Notes: a model not told the origin generated them from the sequence alone. 64,000 nt of DNA from Mercurialis annua (GCF_937616625.2 NC_065574.1:3534001-3598000); one strand, 5' to 3'; numbered from the stretch's first letter, positions 1-13,697 are shown. Program-made: numbers and translations.

Positions 1-501
1 CATGGTTATACATCTCAGCCTTGCCACATTTATAACCAATTGGTAAGAGAGCTAAAGTTTGATAATTTTTTGTAACTTTTTATAGTTCGGTCATTGTTTT
101 ATATAAGAAAACTATATCTTAGTAACCGTAAAAATATTAAAACCTTTAATTTTTCAGAACTATTATCTTTTACCTAACAATTTTAATATTTGTTTAATAT
201 CATAATTTATTCAAATATGTAAAAATTAAAAATTAATTAATAGTTTGAAGAGTTACTATTTTTATTTATAAAATATGAAATGCAATAATTTCTAAAAAGT
301 GATGAAATTAACCTACAAGAGTTTGCATATATTGAGAAATTAACAACATATGTTAAAAGAAATCAACCTTTCTGTCTTTTAAATCAAATTCTGAAATTAA
401 AAATTATAAATAAATGCGTGTATTGATTTTTGAAAGCTGAGAATTAAGGTGATGAGTTCATCATCAGATCAAAGTTAGTGTTTTAATCCGTATATAAATA
501 A

Positions 502-1015
502 GGTCTAATGTCTTAAAAAACCCCGACCTTTTAGCTCCTTTTCAATCATACCCTGACGTTGAAAATTTGTCAATTTTACCCTATTTTACATTTTTGTGTT
601 TCAATTGTACCCTGAAAAATTAAATTAACGTTTTTTTCGTTTGGAAATTTGTTTAAAACATTCTCCATGTCTAGCATATATTAATTGTACGTTTTTATAA
701 TTTATTTAAATTTAGTTAAATTAATTAAGAATTTAAGTTAGTGTTAATATGATTATGGGTTTTAGTTAGTTTTTAAAAATAAAAGACTTATTTGTACTTT
801 TTTGAATAAAAAAGAATTTAATTTCATGTTTAAACTTAGTTAATTGAATGATTTCATCATTTAAGTTAAAAAATTAATAAAAATTAAAAAATTGGGGTAC
901 AATTGAAAACGGAAAATTCAAAAGTGGGTAAAATTGACAAATTTTCAACGTCGGGGTGGAATTGAAAAAAAAATTAAAGGTGAGGGTTTTTTGAGTGATT
1001 AGGCCTATAAATAAA
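502..1015. mobile_element. Mutator-type MITE, complete, 9-bp TSD
   Basis: Long terminal inverted repeats of about 110 bp are visible. The left arm (GGTCTAATG, then a run through CCCCGACCTTTT to CAATTGTACCCTG) is matched in reverse complement by the right arm ending ATTAGGCC. The 9-bp sequence TATAAATAA stands at 493-501 and again at 1016-1024, a perfect target duplication of the length made by Mutator-like elements. There is no coding capacity. A diverged relative lies at 19769-20170. Confidence 0.85.
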
Positions 1016-1744
1016 GAGTTTGAAATTATTAAAGCAATTAACTTCGACGTCCAAATCTAAGTCGCTATATATATATAGTATATACTTACACGATAGCTCT
1101 GCCAATGATACATTCTTATATACCAATCAACATACACAAAAGGTTATAGTCAACAATAAAAAAAGACCTATATAAATAGTTTGAGACAAAAGTAATAAAA
1201 TTTGTGACATTATTTAATAAATAGACCTATGCAAATGTACATTCCCCTTAAAGTGTCACAACAAAAAGGATGATCATTAGGACAAAAAATACATGACAAT
1301 TCACCATGCATGTATCCTATATATTTTTGATGTAGAAATCATGAAAGTAAAAACCAGCTTACTTTATCAACATATGATAAAAATAAAATAGACCGATAAT
1401 GTTTGATAATTACGAAGGATATCTATTATATTTAAAAGTATATATAACTTTTAATCTTTTTTATAACAATTACCTTTAATTTTAACATAACCAATGTATG
1501 CTAGAATGCTTATATTTTAAATATAAGTATGAAAGTTTGGGGATGTTGATGTCGAAGTAACAAATAAAAATTACTACCATTTTAGAGGTGATAGTACTAA
1601 TACATGCTAAAATATTTTTTTTTAAAAAAAAATATATAATTTCACCTGCACAACACGCGGGCATCAACCTAATTATAACCAATTACATAATTTTGAATGA
1701 TATGATAAAAATAAATGTAATATTTGCAACATATCAAAGGAGCA

Positions 1745-2345
1745 CGATTATAGCTTTCGTTACACTAAATTATCACATGTCTTGAAAAAATCAAGATATC
1801 CTAATTACCAGTGTATTCAACATTTCTAAAATCCTAAACAGATCTCACAACCTCTTCGGTAGGTATACGGTGCCACCAATTACGCAGATTTGAATGACGT
1901 CCTAAACAAGCACGGAAGACACTTTTTATAAAGGGATTTGACCCAGTTTGATATAACTTTTCAATTATAACCGTCTTATCTATATTCGACCACGTCAAAA
2001 ACTAGCAATTGAGAACAAAGTTACTATTCACACGAGAACTACGAAAAAAAGACAGTCTAAATTTCAAATACAAATATTAATACAACAGAGAAAAACAGTA
2101 GTCGTTACAATGTATTATCGCATTTCTTGCAAAAATCAAGATATCTAATGTATGTATGTACTCATTCCTTTTAAGTTTATGAACTCCTTTTAAGAAACTT
2201 TGGACAGGTATCTCGCCCCACCAACAATTCAGATTTGAATGATCTTCCAAACTATCATAGAGGGCCTTTCTTATATGTCTATTGGACCCAATCTGATACG
2301 GTTTCTCAATTACGATAGCTTTATGAAGATTTGACAACGCCAAAT
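1745..2345 (-). pseudogene. Array unit 1: two degenerate KEN-like modules
   Basis: Read on the minus strand, 2343-2077 stays open for 88 codons from an ATG and includes an IEKPYQIGSN stretch, a WW pair, a KRNEY stretch and an ARNAIIH helix end. The second module (about 2010-1745) has the matching IEKLYQ, NWWHRIP and SRHVIIQ features but carries stops. The order W, about 30 residues, then [IA]RN and a histidine resembles the kinase-extension nuclease (KEN) domain of IRE1 and RNase L; this is a resemblance from memory, not a proven family match. No kinase domain is visible upstream (higher coordinates), so if related it is a fragment. Confidence 0.4.
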
Positions 2346-2639
2346 AATTTAACCAATACTAAATAATATCAAAAGAAAAACATTAATCATATTTATCAAA
2401 AATTTTAATGAATGCAAATAAAAGTAACTAATTTTACATTACCTTATGTGAATTTTACTATTCAGAATGTAATCACTTAGGCAATCAGGAAATTTGAGAA
2501 TAAGAACTCTGATAAACGAAAAAAGAGCCGAAAACACTAAACACAACTTGGCAATTGCGAACAACCGATTTTTCTGTAAAAATTACAGAATTTTAGAAGA
2601 TATAATAGAAATAAACAATATTTTATTAAAATAAATATA

Positions 2640-3275
2640 ATACTTAAAACATACCAAAGGAGCACGATTATAGTTTTCGTTAAACTGAATTATCACATGT
2701 CTTGAAAAATTCAAGATATCCCTATTACCAGTGTATTCAATCTTTCTAAGATCATAAACAGATCTCACAACCCCTTCGACAGGTATACGGTGCTACCAAT
2801 TACGCAGATTTAAATGACGTCCCAAACAAGCACGAAAGACACTTTTTATAAGTGGATTTGACCCAATTTGATATAATTTTTCAATTATAACCGCCTTATT
2901 CATATTTGACCACGTCAAAAAACAGCAATTGAGATCAGAGTTACTATCCACACGAGGAGTACGAAACAAAATAAATAACAGTCTAAGTTTCAAATACAAA
3001 TATAAATACAACAGAGAAAAAATAGTAGTCGTCATAATGTATTATCGCATTTCTTGCAAAAACCAAGATATCTGAAGTATGTATGTACTCATTTTTTTTA
3101 ACACTATAAACTCCTTTCAAGGAACTTTGGGCAGGTATCTCCCCCAATCAACAATTCAGATTTGAATGATCTTTCAAACTATCATGTAGAAGCCTTTTTA
3201 TATGTCCATTGGACCCAATCTTATACAATTTCTCAATTGTAATAGCTTTATCAAGATTTCACAACGCCAAATAAT
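2640..3275 (-). pseudogene. Array unit 2: two degenerate KEN-like modules
   Basis: This is a second copy of the unit. The module at about 2915-2640 contains IEKLYQIGSN, LGRHLNLRNW, then a TAG in place of the second tryptophan, followed by RKIEYTGNRD and SRHVIIQ. The module at about 3270-3020 has several stops and frame breaks but still shows the ARNAIIH-like end. Both modules are clearly decayed coding sequence on the minus strand. The function is not recognised beyond a tentative KEN-domain resemblance. Confidence 0.4.
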
Positions 3276-4447
3276 TTGATTCACACTAGACAATATCAAA
3301 AAAAAAACATTAATCATATTTACCAATTTCTTTTAATGAATGCAAATAAAATTAATTAATTTTATATTACCTTATGTGTGTTTTACTATTCAGAATGTAA
3401 TATTCAGAGTGTAATCACTTAGGTAATAAAAAAATTTGAGGATAAGGACCCTGATAAATGAAAAAAGAGTCGAAAACACTAAACACAACTCGGCAATTGC
3501 GAACGACCGATTTTTCTGCGATAATTACAAAATTTTTAAAAGATACGATAGAAATAAACAATATTTTATAAAAATAAATATAATATTTAAAACATACCAA
3601 AAGAGCACAATTATAGCTTTCGTTACACCGGATTATCACATATCTTGAAAATTTTAAGATATCCTCATTACCAGTGTATTCAACCTTTCTAATATCATAA
3701 AATGAGTAATCAACAGCTTATTTAGGATTTCTAAATAAACTGAAATTGAAACCTGTTTATAGAATTTCTTTCAAAATGATTTTGGGTTTTGTAAAATCCA
3801 AATGCAATTTTCTTTCTAAAAAAAATGCAGACAATGTTTATAAAATGAATAATCAACAGATCATAAATCTTATAAATATGGAATGCAGACAATGCTTATA
3901 AAATGAATAATCAACATATCATAAAGCTTATAAAGTGGGTTTTTTGATTATTTGTTGTGATTAATTTTTCTTCAAATTGTATAAAACAGAAATCGGAGAG
4001 CAACTTTGATATATCAGAACTCGAATTGAACAGAATCTGAAGGAAGAAAAAAGATGTAAACCGGAAAGAAAAAATTGAAGCAGCTCCCAAAATGAAAGAC
4101 GATTCACTCAATTCCATGCCACCAGCTCTGAAACAGAAGCATATTGCAGAGCGCAAAGCACAAAGCTACTGCAGAAGCTCGGAAAACTGTTGCATAATAG
4201 ATGTAAAACATTCATTCTCAGGAAGTAAGCAAGTTCATTTTAATTTTCTAAACTTAATTGCATTCTCAGGCCTGCAACTGCAATTTGGTTGTACCAAAAC
4301 TTAATTTCTGTCTTTTTATTTTCAAAACTTAATGTCGAACGACCATAACCAAATTTGCTGATAAGGTTTGGTTTGTGGTTTTCGTATATATGCGCGTTTG
4401 AGAAAAAAGTACATGATTATGCTCATCTGCATTTTTGATACCTACAA

Positions 4448-5015
4448 CTTGTCACATGTCTTGAAAAATTCAAAATATCCCCATCATCAGTGTATTTAAC
4501 CTTTCTAAGATCATAAACAGATCTCACAATCCCTTCGACAGGTATACGGTGCTACCAATTACGTAGATTTGAATGACGTTCCAAACAAACACGGAAGACA
4601 CTTTTTATAAGGGGATTTGACCCAATTTGATAATTTTTCAACTATAACCACTTTATCCATATTCGACCACGTCAAAAAACAGCAACTGAGATCAGAGTTA
4701 CTATCCACACGAGAACTACAAAACAAAATAAATAATATTCTAAATTTCAAATACAAATATAAATACAACAGAAAAAAATACTAGTCGTCACAATGTATTA
4801 TCGCATTTCTTGCAAAAATTAAGATATCTGAAATATATGTATGTACTCATTTTTTAAGATTATAAACTCCTTTCAAGGGACTTTGGGCAGGTATCTCGCC
4901 CCACCAACAATTCAAATTGGAATTATCTTTCAAACTACCATGGAGGGCCCTTCTTATATGTCCATTGGACCCAATCTTATACAGTTTATCAATTACAATA
5001 GCTTTATCAAGTAAT
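4448..5015 (-). pseudogene. Array unit 3: two degenerate KEN-like modules
   Basis: This is a third copy of the unit, resuming after an interruption that leaves a duplicated stub at about 3600-3700. Frame breaks occur after the IEKL stretch and before the final helix, so no product is expected. The nucleotide match to units 1 and 2 covers both modules and the spacer between them. The right edge fades at about 5015 into simple AT-rich DNA before the hAT element at 5202. Confidence 0.4.
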
Positions 5016-5201
5016 TATCAACACAATATCAACATAAAATCAACAACACTATAACATTATAATAATTCAGTAATCAATTTCATCAACAAAATTGTGCTGC
5101 AAAATAAAAAAACGCAGAAATACAACCAAACACAGTAAAAAATGCAGAAACAACATATTTTATTCCATAAAATCACAAAATTATTTTATATAACATGAAA
5201 A

Positions 5202-6317
5202 TAGGGGTGTGCATCGGTCGGTTCGGTTCGGTTCCGAATCGACCAAAACCGACCGTGCCGAAATTGTCTATATTGTCAACCGAACCGCAATATTTTTCAC
5301 CAAAAACCGAAATTTTTTTTGACCGAAATTTTCGGTCGGTTCGGTTTCGGTTTTTTATCTCGGTTTAAATTTCTTTTTTTTGCCAAAGGTTTAAACTTCT
5401 TGAAGAGATCATTTTAGACCAACACGATTAAACTCAGATCTAAAAATTATAACTAAAACCCACAATTTTACAAATTACCAAATGAAACAGAAATTTCTAC
5501 TCCATTTCTACTCCATTTTCATAAAAAAAAAAAACAATGTTCTACTTGAAATGAAGAACTTTACAATCAAAACCCTTTTAATTAAAATTACAACTCATAC
5601 ACCACTAATATACTAGTTAAAAAATTGGAAAAAAAGATGAATATAAAAAGATCAATAAGTCTAATTAAAAAGAAACATCAACAAAATAGAAGGATCTTCA
5701 ACATCTTCTTGTTCTTGTTCGAAATCATAGATCTGTCAAAAGAAAAAAAAAGAAAAAACGATTAGGAAGAAATTATACTAAAAATAAAATGGGTAAAAAA
5801 ATAAAACCACCGATTTTAAAATATTAAAACAAAAAGAAATTAATATGATTAAACTTTTACCTTTACCTTTTAAAGGACTTCAGAAAATATAGAAGGTTGA
5901 ATGGAAAGGGATAAGCTAGAGAGAGTGAAAAAATCAATTAGAAATTTAGGGTTAGTGGTAAAAAAACGAAAGAATGGCTTGAGAGAGAGAGGCTTGAAGT
6001 TGAGAGGGAGAAGAAATAAGAAATTAGGGTTTTAAGAAGATATAAAGTGATTTATATATGAAACATAAACACTTAGCTCTAAGGATATTTTGGTAATAAA
6101 AATTTACCAAACCAAATCATATTTATTAAATCGGTGTCATCGGTTTTTCGGTCGGTTCGGTTTTTAATAACCCAAAACCGAACCAAACACCGATCTCCGA
6201 AATTCTCTTTATCTAACACCGAATCGGACCATTTTAACTAAAAAACCGAACCAAACAACAAATTTTGGTTCGGTTCGGTCCGGTTTTTCGGTCCGGTTCG
6301 GTTTCTGCTCACCCCTA
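5202..6317. mobile_element. hAT-like non-autonomous element, 1.1 kb, 8-bp TSD
   Basis: The ends are TAGGGGTG and CACCCCTA, typical of plant hAT elements, and are bounded by a perfect 8-bp duplication CATGAAAA (5194-5201 and 6318-6325). Both subterminal zones (about 110 and 190 bp) are dense in GGTTCGG / CCGAACC motifs in opposite orientation, the expected transposase-binding clusters. The interior is AT-rich and without a transposase. Members of the same superfamily lie at 8846-9419 and 18552-19014. Confidence 0.9.
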
Positions 6318-6325
6318 CATGAAAA

Positions 6326-8837
6326 GATAATCTTTATACATTTTTAATGATGAAAAATTACTGTTATATAAAAACAGCAAATAAAAAGAAAAGAAAAATT
6401 ATAGATCTGAAACAAAGAAGAAAAAGAGAAACAATGAACTTCAAATCTAATGAAATCAAAATGAAAAACGACGATAGTAACATCGAGCGGATAATGGTTT
6501 CGACGAAACAACAAACTGAAAAAATGACTTCGACGGCGTGTGGTGGAATGATGATAACGGCAGAACGATCTGATGTTACTTAGACTTGATGAAGAGCGGC
6601 AGATGTAAAAAAGGATTAGAGGATACTGAGCTGATTGACAAGAAAGAAGTTTGAGTAGAGAGAGGAGAGAAATGAAGAGAGAGAAAAGTTATATGAAATT
6701 ATGAGGTTTTCATGTTATAAAGAATATTTGTATAATCCGTATAAAAGTAAAAAGTTTTTCTATGTATGGTATTTTGAAGAGTTGAAAGTTGACAAGTGTA
6801 TAAAAGTAAATATTTTAATAAATTTGATTATTTGTAAAAAAAAGCCCTAAAAAAATTCTGTTTTAAATGATAGAGTACAAAATATATTTGGTAGGCCCAA
6901 ATCCAATACCATGCTGCGGTAAGCCTATATACCAAATAAGGGTGTTAAATGCAAATATATATCCCATTCTTGTATGTTGGTGGGTGAAGACAGGATCTAT
7001 ATCCTTATAATGGGCTTTCTTGCCACTTATGATCAGAGGATGTTTATATATTTATCTCAAAAAATGAAAATAATTGTCTTTTTATATCTTAAAATGAAAA
7101 TTTAAAAGAAAATCTATAATTTTTTTATATTTATATTTTTACTCTCAATTTTAATTTAATTATAATTTTACTTTGTTATCATCTAATTATCATTCTGGTT
7201 ATCATGCATCTTTCTGTAATTATTTTTTTACGTACATTATCATCCAATTATCATATAATCTTATCATAGTTCATCATCATTTAGTTATCATACTGCATTG
7301 TTATAATAATGACATGATAATGTAGTGATGCTGACATGATAATCATACATGTTTTTCATACATTATCATAGAAGTGTTATCATATAGGTAATCATCTCGG
7401 TATTATATAGGTAACATAAAAATTACATACCGACAAATTTAGGGACCCTGCAATTGGAAAACTTGATCCAACGCAAAAAAAATTGTTGAATCAATAGTAA
7501 TCTACAATAAACAAGTATGAATGTTATAATAAATTTGAATGCATCAAAAACACTTAAACAACTGAATTCGTCAAGAATCAGAATAAGTAATCGCATAGAA
7601 AAATATTGATCGAATATGCAAAACACATTTATTTTAAACATAAACAGACAAAATATTCCCAAAGAGATTATTGTGGAAAAATAAAATTAATATATATATA
7701 TATATATATGATTGCGGAAACGACAATGACCCGATCAGATACCAAAGATTACCACCTCACCGCTTTCAAAATCGGCTTATAATCACCGACCATCCTTGGC
7801 TTTTAAGTCTTTTATCACGGCTCTCTCTAAATTTCAATTTCGATCCAAAAACTCACTGATTTTCTACAAGGTAGTATACTAATTTCGTCCAATTTTTATC
7901 TAACATCGTTAACATTCACTGATGTAACATTTAAAAAACAAATAGAAAAACACACACAAAAAAGTTCTACCTCACCTGACACGTCATCAAAACCTCCTAA
8001 AATCCAACATAACTAAAATGCCCCTAAAACCAAAATAAACCCTAAAACTAATAACCTACACCGTTGGTTTGTCTTTTTTTTTGATAATTGGGGAGGGGGA
8101 GCGCTTGTTGGTTTGTCTTTATCTTAAATATAGTATCAAAACACTCAAATCACTTGTATGAATATATCTTTTATCTATTTAATTCTTTTTAGGAAGCATA
8201 AGACAGTCACACCATTCTATTAATAGTATCACTTATGGCGGAGGCAAGCTGTAGTTACACAAATTAAAAAAGATACAAATGAAAAAGAAAATTTCTCACT
8301 AGGCATAAACAAGCAAAAACACTATAAGAAAAAGAGTGGGACAGGCCCTGCTCAGTAAATTTTAGAAAATAAATAACCGTTTTTTATTTATTTAAGAAGG
8401 AGAATTTCTAGCATTTGTGAAATTTCTTCCCACAATTTTGTACATGACATACATAATTTAATAGTTTTGCCTAATTGGTATATGGTTGATATTTTTAACA
8501 CGAACGCTCACATCTCAAATTAGCAAATGATCATTCTGAAATTGCTATTAATTTAATGATATTTAACTATTTTAATTAATGAAGATATTTTTTTTATTTT
8601 AGATCAATTAACTTGTAAATTTTACTGCAATAATTTAATTTAAAAATTAATAGATATAAAATAGAAAATATTATCATAATTGATTAAAAAATAGAAAATA
8701 TTATATTTGATTAATATATATTTCAAAATCGAACTAATTTAGATTAGTTATTAGATATAAATAATGTTAAATCAGCTTTATTTTGGTTGCAGTGAAATTC
8801 GAAATGGAAATTTTTAAAATGCATTTGAAGGACCTTA
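6326..8837. other. Intergenic, no gene recognised
   Basis: Short open stretches at 6347-6583 (+) and 7423-7662 (-) show no domain, no splice partners and strong composition bias, so I do not call them genes. A (TA)n microsatellite lies at about 7690-7709. A cluster of TTATCAT motifs is listed separately. Confidence 0.5.
7175..7400. repeat. Cluster of TTATCAT / ATGATAA motifs
   Basis: About nine copies of TTATCAT and two in the opposite orientation are scattered with irregular spacing over roughly 225 bp. The spacing is not periodic, so this is not a simple tandem repeat. ATGATAA contains the GATAA core of plant I-box or GATA-factor sites. Whether it is functional or drifted low-complexity DNA cannot be told from the sequence. 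Confidence 0.5.
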
Positions 8838-8845
8838 CTACTTGG

Positions 8846-9419
8846 TAAGGGTGGACAAAAAAACTGCTCAAACCGATTAACCAAACCGAAACCGGAATAC
8901 CGAATTAAAAAATATAATTAACCGGTACAAGAGTTTAGGTTTAGGTTTTAATTTTTAATTTTTATAGTTAATGATTTAGGTTTAGGTTTTGAAATTTTAA
9001 AAACTGCGGTTAACCGGTTAACTGATTTATAAATAATATATATATATACATTAATATATTTTTTAACGATTAAAGTAAAATATATTTTATAATCTATACA
9101 TATAAAAATTATAAACACAAGAAAAATTCTATATTTTTTTTGTTTGTTAGAAAAATTAAATATAATGAAAATTAAAGTATTATTATTAGACCATATTTAA
9201 AATTTTACCTATAAATTTTTATCTTTTTTGTATCTAATTTTTCTTAAGGTTATATGGTCAAAAATCGCAAAACCGAAGAACCAAACTTTTTTAATAGGGT
9301 TTGATGGTTAACCATTGAAAACTTTAGATATAGGTTTTTAATATTAAAAACCGTACTATTATGCACCCATTTACAAATTACTCTCATGGACCGGTTAAAC
9401 CGGTCCATGCCTACCTCTA
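8846..9419. mobile_element. hAT-like non-autonomous element, 0.57 kb
   Basis: Begins TAAGGGTGGACA and ends with the complement of TAGAGGTAGGCA, an imperfect terminal inverted repeat. It is flanked by CTACTTGG (8838-8845) and CTACTTAG (9420-9427), an 8-bp target duplication with one mismatch. AACCGAACC and ACCGGTTAAC type motifs cluster at both ends. No coding region. It is older than the copy at 5202, judging by its worn ends. Confidence 0.75.
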
Positions 9420-9427
9420 CTACTTAG

Positions 9428-12400
9428 GATTGGTCCCTCTAACAATTAATGTAATTAAATATTAATCAACTATAACATACAAATTTAGAATCCATGGTGA
9501 TCCTTTGTTTCATCTCCAATTATCCGTCACCGACTTAAAACTTTCTGTTGGTTGCATATGTTTATGTGCCGATGGCTGTACATCTGAGAAAAACAGAACC
9601 ATATGGGCCCTTTTGGTCAAGGGTTTTGGTTGTTAGGACGGGAACCGACTCCCGGTCTGGCAATGGCTGTCATCTATTTCGGCCACATTTGTCTTTTTAT
9701 TATAACATTCATGTTAAATTATGATTATAACAATTATCCGACAAATTAATTATTTTACATCTTTCATGCAACAAATTAATAAAATTTTACAGTATTAAAT
9801 ATTCAATAATAAAAAATAAATTTCTAAAATAATTAATAAAAAATAAAAATAATTAAATTTTTAATATCGCAAGCGTAAATTGACTTGTTGTGAAAACAAC
9901 ATAACAGAACTATTGTATAAAATAATCACTTATCAATTTATTACTTTAATTTTTAATTTTCATTATTAATATACAAATTAATTCAATTCAATTGATTTAA
10001 AATTTATTTATTATTAATAATTTAGAAATATCTAATGTACTAATTAATTACAGGCAAACTAATTTTAAAGTCTCTTTATTTTACGTTTTTTTTAGTTCGT
10101 CCCTATACTACAAAAAATAGCACTATAAAGTTTCTAAATGTATAGAACATGAAGAGTGACACTCATGGATATTTTTTTATATATAATTGATACTCACCGT
10201 TAGTTAACAATGATAAATTTAAATAGTTGACAAAATTAATCATAAAAGCCTTCTACTTTGTGTGTTTGTTTTATTTCATCTTTCTATGTTGTGCTTTTCA
10301 TTTTCGCCCTTCTTAGCATGTCGCTCATTAGATTCCGTAGGCAAAAATACAAAGTATTTTAAATTTTATAATTTCATACATTTTTTTCTAAAGTACTCCA
10401 ATAATTTAAGTATAGTGATTTTATGTATAATTAATTTTTAAGATTTATCTAAATATTTAAGCACGGATTAAATAAGAACTACATCTTGTGCCCGTGCACG
10501 AAAGGCCCACGGCATGTATGGTCCTGTGTCTCAGAGTGGTGGGTAAAAAAATTATTTTAAATTAAAGTGTATTGAAATAAAGGTTAGTAAAAATTAGAAC
10601 AATTTTCTTAAATAAAGATTAAAAACTAAAAGTTAAAAATAATATCGTTTAGGGTTGAGAGACACTATAAAATGTTAGTTAGGGGCGACGTAAACAAAAT
10701 TTTCTAATATATACATTTTTTGCTACACACTCTTGTCTAAAGGTGAGTAAGTCTCGGTCTTCGATTTCCGTGTATCTAGATATTTTTAGTGTCTTTTTAA
10801 GGGAAAAAAAAGAAATTTGATATGAACAAAGTAAAAAAAAATACAAATGGATTTCATCATTGATAGAGTGAAAATTATCCATGTCCATCGTAAGATGCTT
10901 ATTTCATATGACGATTGTTCCACGTTATTTTACAATAATTTAATGAGCATTTACGGTAGTAAAATATTTAAATATTTTAATATTGCAGACGCCTTATTAA
11001 TTTGATAATACAAATGATCCGGCACAATAGTTACGACGATCAACAATTATTCTCACTTAAAAAAAGTCCAATTTTCTTCAACAGTGCCATGTTGCCAAAT
11101 GTCATTCTTTGGAAGGCAATAGAAGAAATTGGTTTGCAAATTAGTCCCGCACCACAAAACATTTTGCACAACAGGATACACACTGGACAATTTTTGGCCC
11201 TACCCCATTAACCATAACCCCAATTATTACACTTTGCCATATCACATACCTTTCAAAATGCCCCACCGACACTCATAATTTACAATGCACTACTAAAGTT
11301 AGGCCAAATCATCGTAAGGCCCCTATATTTTAGACATTTTGTTAATTTGAACACTTTCAGACTTTTACCTTTATCTAATTTATTATTTAATTTATTGTAA
11401 ATTTTAAGTTCCTTTCTAAAAAAAAGTGCATTATACATGCTGTAAAATATAATAGTATATGCATCCATCTAACTCGATGAGTATAAAAACTTATTGACAT
11501 CTATTATTTAATGTTTTTTATTTTAAATATCATATAAGGTCAAACTAATTATAGTATTAATATATTTAAAAATAACTTAAAATATATATAAGTACCATTT
11601 AACTAAATAAATATGCCAGTGAAGATTAATTTGATCGGTTATGGCATTTTAAGTACACTTTTAAAGCTTCGGGTTCAATTCAAATTTTAATGCCGCCTTT
11701 TATTTCAGCTGAATTAATTTAAAATGTAACACCAACAACTAACGCAGTTAGATTTTATCTCTATATATATATATATATATATAATACATCGAAAACTAAT
11801 TATTAAGCAAGATGAGTTAAATTATTAATCTCTATATATTGACACATTAGTTAGTGACATGACAACCACTACCCACTAGAGAGGATTGCTGAATCACATA
11901 CAAAATGTTTGGCACATATTGTCCCACCACAGCTTGGAATCAAAGAAAACCAGTGATTTTTTATCTTATTTCTTCATTTTAATGTTTTCAATTGTTTTAG
12001 CCAATCAACCACTCTCAAATTAAATAATATGTATAGTTTTCATGCATTTTAAATTAAAGAGTTTCAAACTTTAATCTAGATCTTCTGTATTGTATTTAAA
12101 ACCTGACAAATTAGGTCTATTCGCAAGAAAAAGAAAGATAGTTAATAAATATTAAAAGTCATTATATTTTGTTTTTATTTTATTTCATTATCACAGGGCT
12201 AAATTTTGCTTTCCATACATTCTAATTCATAATAATACTAATAAAAAGAATGTTTTGCATATAATTACCTCAACAAGACCCCATTTGTACACCAGACCAA
12301 CTCTGTCGGTGTCAAATGGAAAATCAATTTAAGAAATGATTTATACTTATAAGAAATGTTTTATTAAAAGAATCATAGTTTAAATATGTTTAAATTAAAT

Positions 12401-12434
12401 TTAGGATATAATAAGGAAGAAATATATCGCAATA
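9428..12434. other. Intergenic, no gene recognised
   Basis: AT-rich DNA with short open stretches only (for example 10679-10888 and 11280-11468 on the minus strand) that show no domain or splice context. There is a short (TA)n run at about 11763-11782. I see no RNA gene. Confidence 0.5.
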
Positions 12435-12444
12435 TATTTTTATG

Positions 12445-12797
12445 GAACAAAGGCTCAACGCGCCCCGTGAACTTGTGACACGGGGTCATCTAATCCAATT
12501 TATACATTTTTGAGCAACTAACCCTAAAACTCTTCATTTTTGAGTTAAATAACCCCATAATTTATATTTTTATTTTAAAAAATAGATTTAGAATAATTAT
12601 GTCGCAACAATTAGGGAAATATCTAATTACCTTTTTGCATCCATCGCCTTCGATTTATATTTTACACATTTTAAAAATATAATTATGGGTTATTTGATCC
12701 AAAATTGAAGAGTTTTGGGATTAGTTGCTCAAAAAAGTATAAATTGAATTAGATGATCTCGTGTTATAAGTTTAGGGGGCGCGTTGAACCTTTGTTC
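12445..12797. mobile_element. Foldback MITE, long TIRs, 10-bp TSD
   Basis: The two arms of about 115 bp are inverted copies starting GAACAAAGG and passing through GCGCCCC, GATCATCTAAT-like and GAGCAACTAA blocks. TATTTTTATG is present at 12435-12444 and 12798-12807, a 9-10 bp target duplication as made by Mutator-like transposases. The short central loop has no coding capacity. Confidence 0.85.
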
Positions 12798-13697
12798 TAT
12801 TTTTATGTGGTAATTTTTGGTATATAGAGAGGGTAGGGTACCCCTTCTACTAAGGGCAGCACATTGATTGGCATAGCATATACTCATATGCATCAGTCAA
12901 CTCTCTGCCAATGTGCAAGCTAGCAATGCCGTGTCTAACAGTAATTCATAAGAACAATTATTGAGATTGATCATTAATAAATGATTCATTTAATACTTAA
13001 TTCCAAGTGGTGATTTATTTAAAACATACCAATTGAAATTATCAACTCATTTTAAAAAGTTAAATTTATAAATTTTATCTTCAGTTTTTATAAAATTATC
13101 GATTAACCAATGATCTTAATATATTAAATATAATATTAATTAAGATATTATTTAACATGTCTCATTCTAATTGTCAAGAATTTTCATATATATTGTTTTA
13201 CGATATATAGTATATTAAATATAATATTATTTTATTTTTATAATATTTTACTAAAAAAATACTCCACATCTAAAAATTTAATGATAAAAGGTGATAAAAC
13301 GAGAAGAATTTAATTAAAAATATAATTTAAATGAATATTATTGATTAAAATGAGACATATTTTAAGAAAATGGCCAATTAAAATTGAGTTAGTAGTAAGA
13401 AAGTAATTATATTTAATATCAACTACCAAAAAATACATTAAATTAATAATAATAAAAGACAAAAAATCACAATTCAAGGCATTAGAGAACAAGAAAAAAT
13501 AAACAAAAATTCTCTTAAATCTGTATAACAAATACTCCTAAGCTAATATTACAATCAATCATCAAACTTTCTTCAATTCACAAAACATATAAAACCAACA
13601 AAAATTAAGAAAAAAATATTTATATGTTCTTGATGCAAATGGAAAACAAAAGAATTGCATATTAATTAAAAAAAAAAAATCACACCTTTTTTAAACT

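Larger units (their letters stand above)
1680..5015 (-). repeat. Tandem array of about 0.9-kb units carrying broken gene modules
   Basis: A unit of roughly 0.9 kb recurs about three times: it is clear at about 1745-2345, 2640-3275 and 4448-5015, with a stub at about 3600-3700. The spacers also repeat (2360-2640 and 3300-3610 align almost throughout), so the array grew by DNA-level tandem duplication and not by retroposition. The third unit is interrupted at about 3700-4445 by unrelated AT-rich DNA in which I recognise nothing. Each unit reads as two related modules of about 80 residues on the minus strand, none open throughout. Confidence 0.75.

Noticed and set aside
4092..4304. 70-residue plus-strand frame starting MKDDSLNSMPP
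   Set aside because: It lies in the interruption of the tandem array; no recognised domain, and the downstream part is low complexity. It could be an exon fragment but cannot be supported.
6347..6583. 78-residue Lys-rich frame
   Set aside because: The composition reflects A-rich DNA; no conserved features or gene structure.
12850..12920. GCACATTG...CAATGTGC stem resembling a miRNA precursor
   Set aside because: The stem is only about 8 bp, with poor pairing beyond it, and I recognise no known plant miRNA in either arm.
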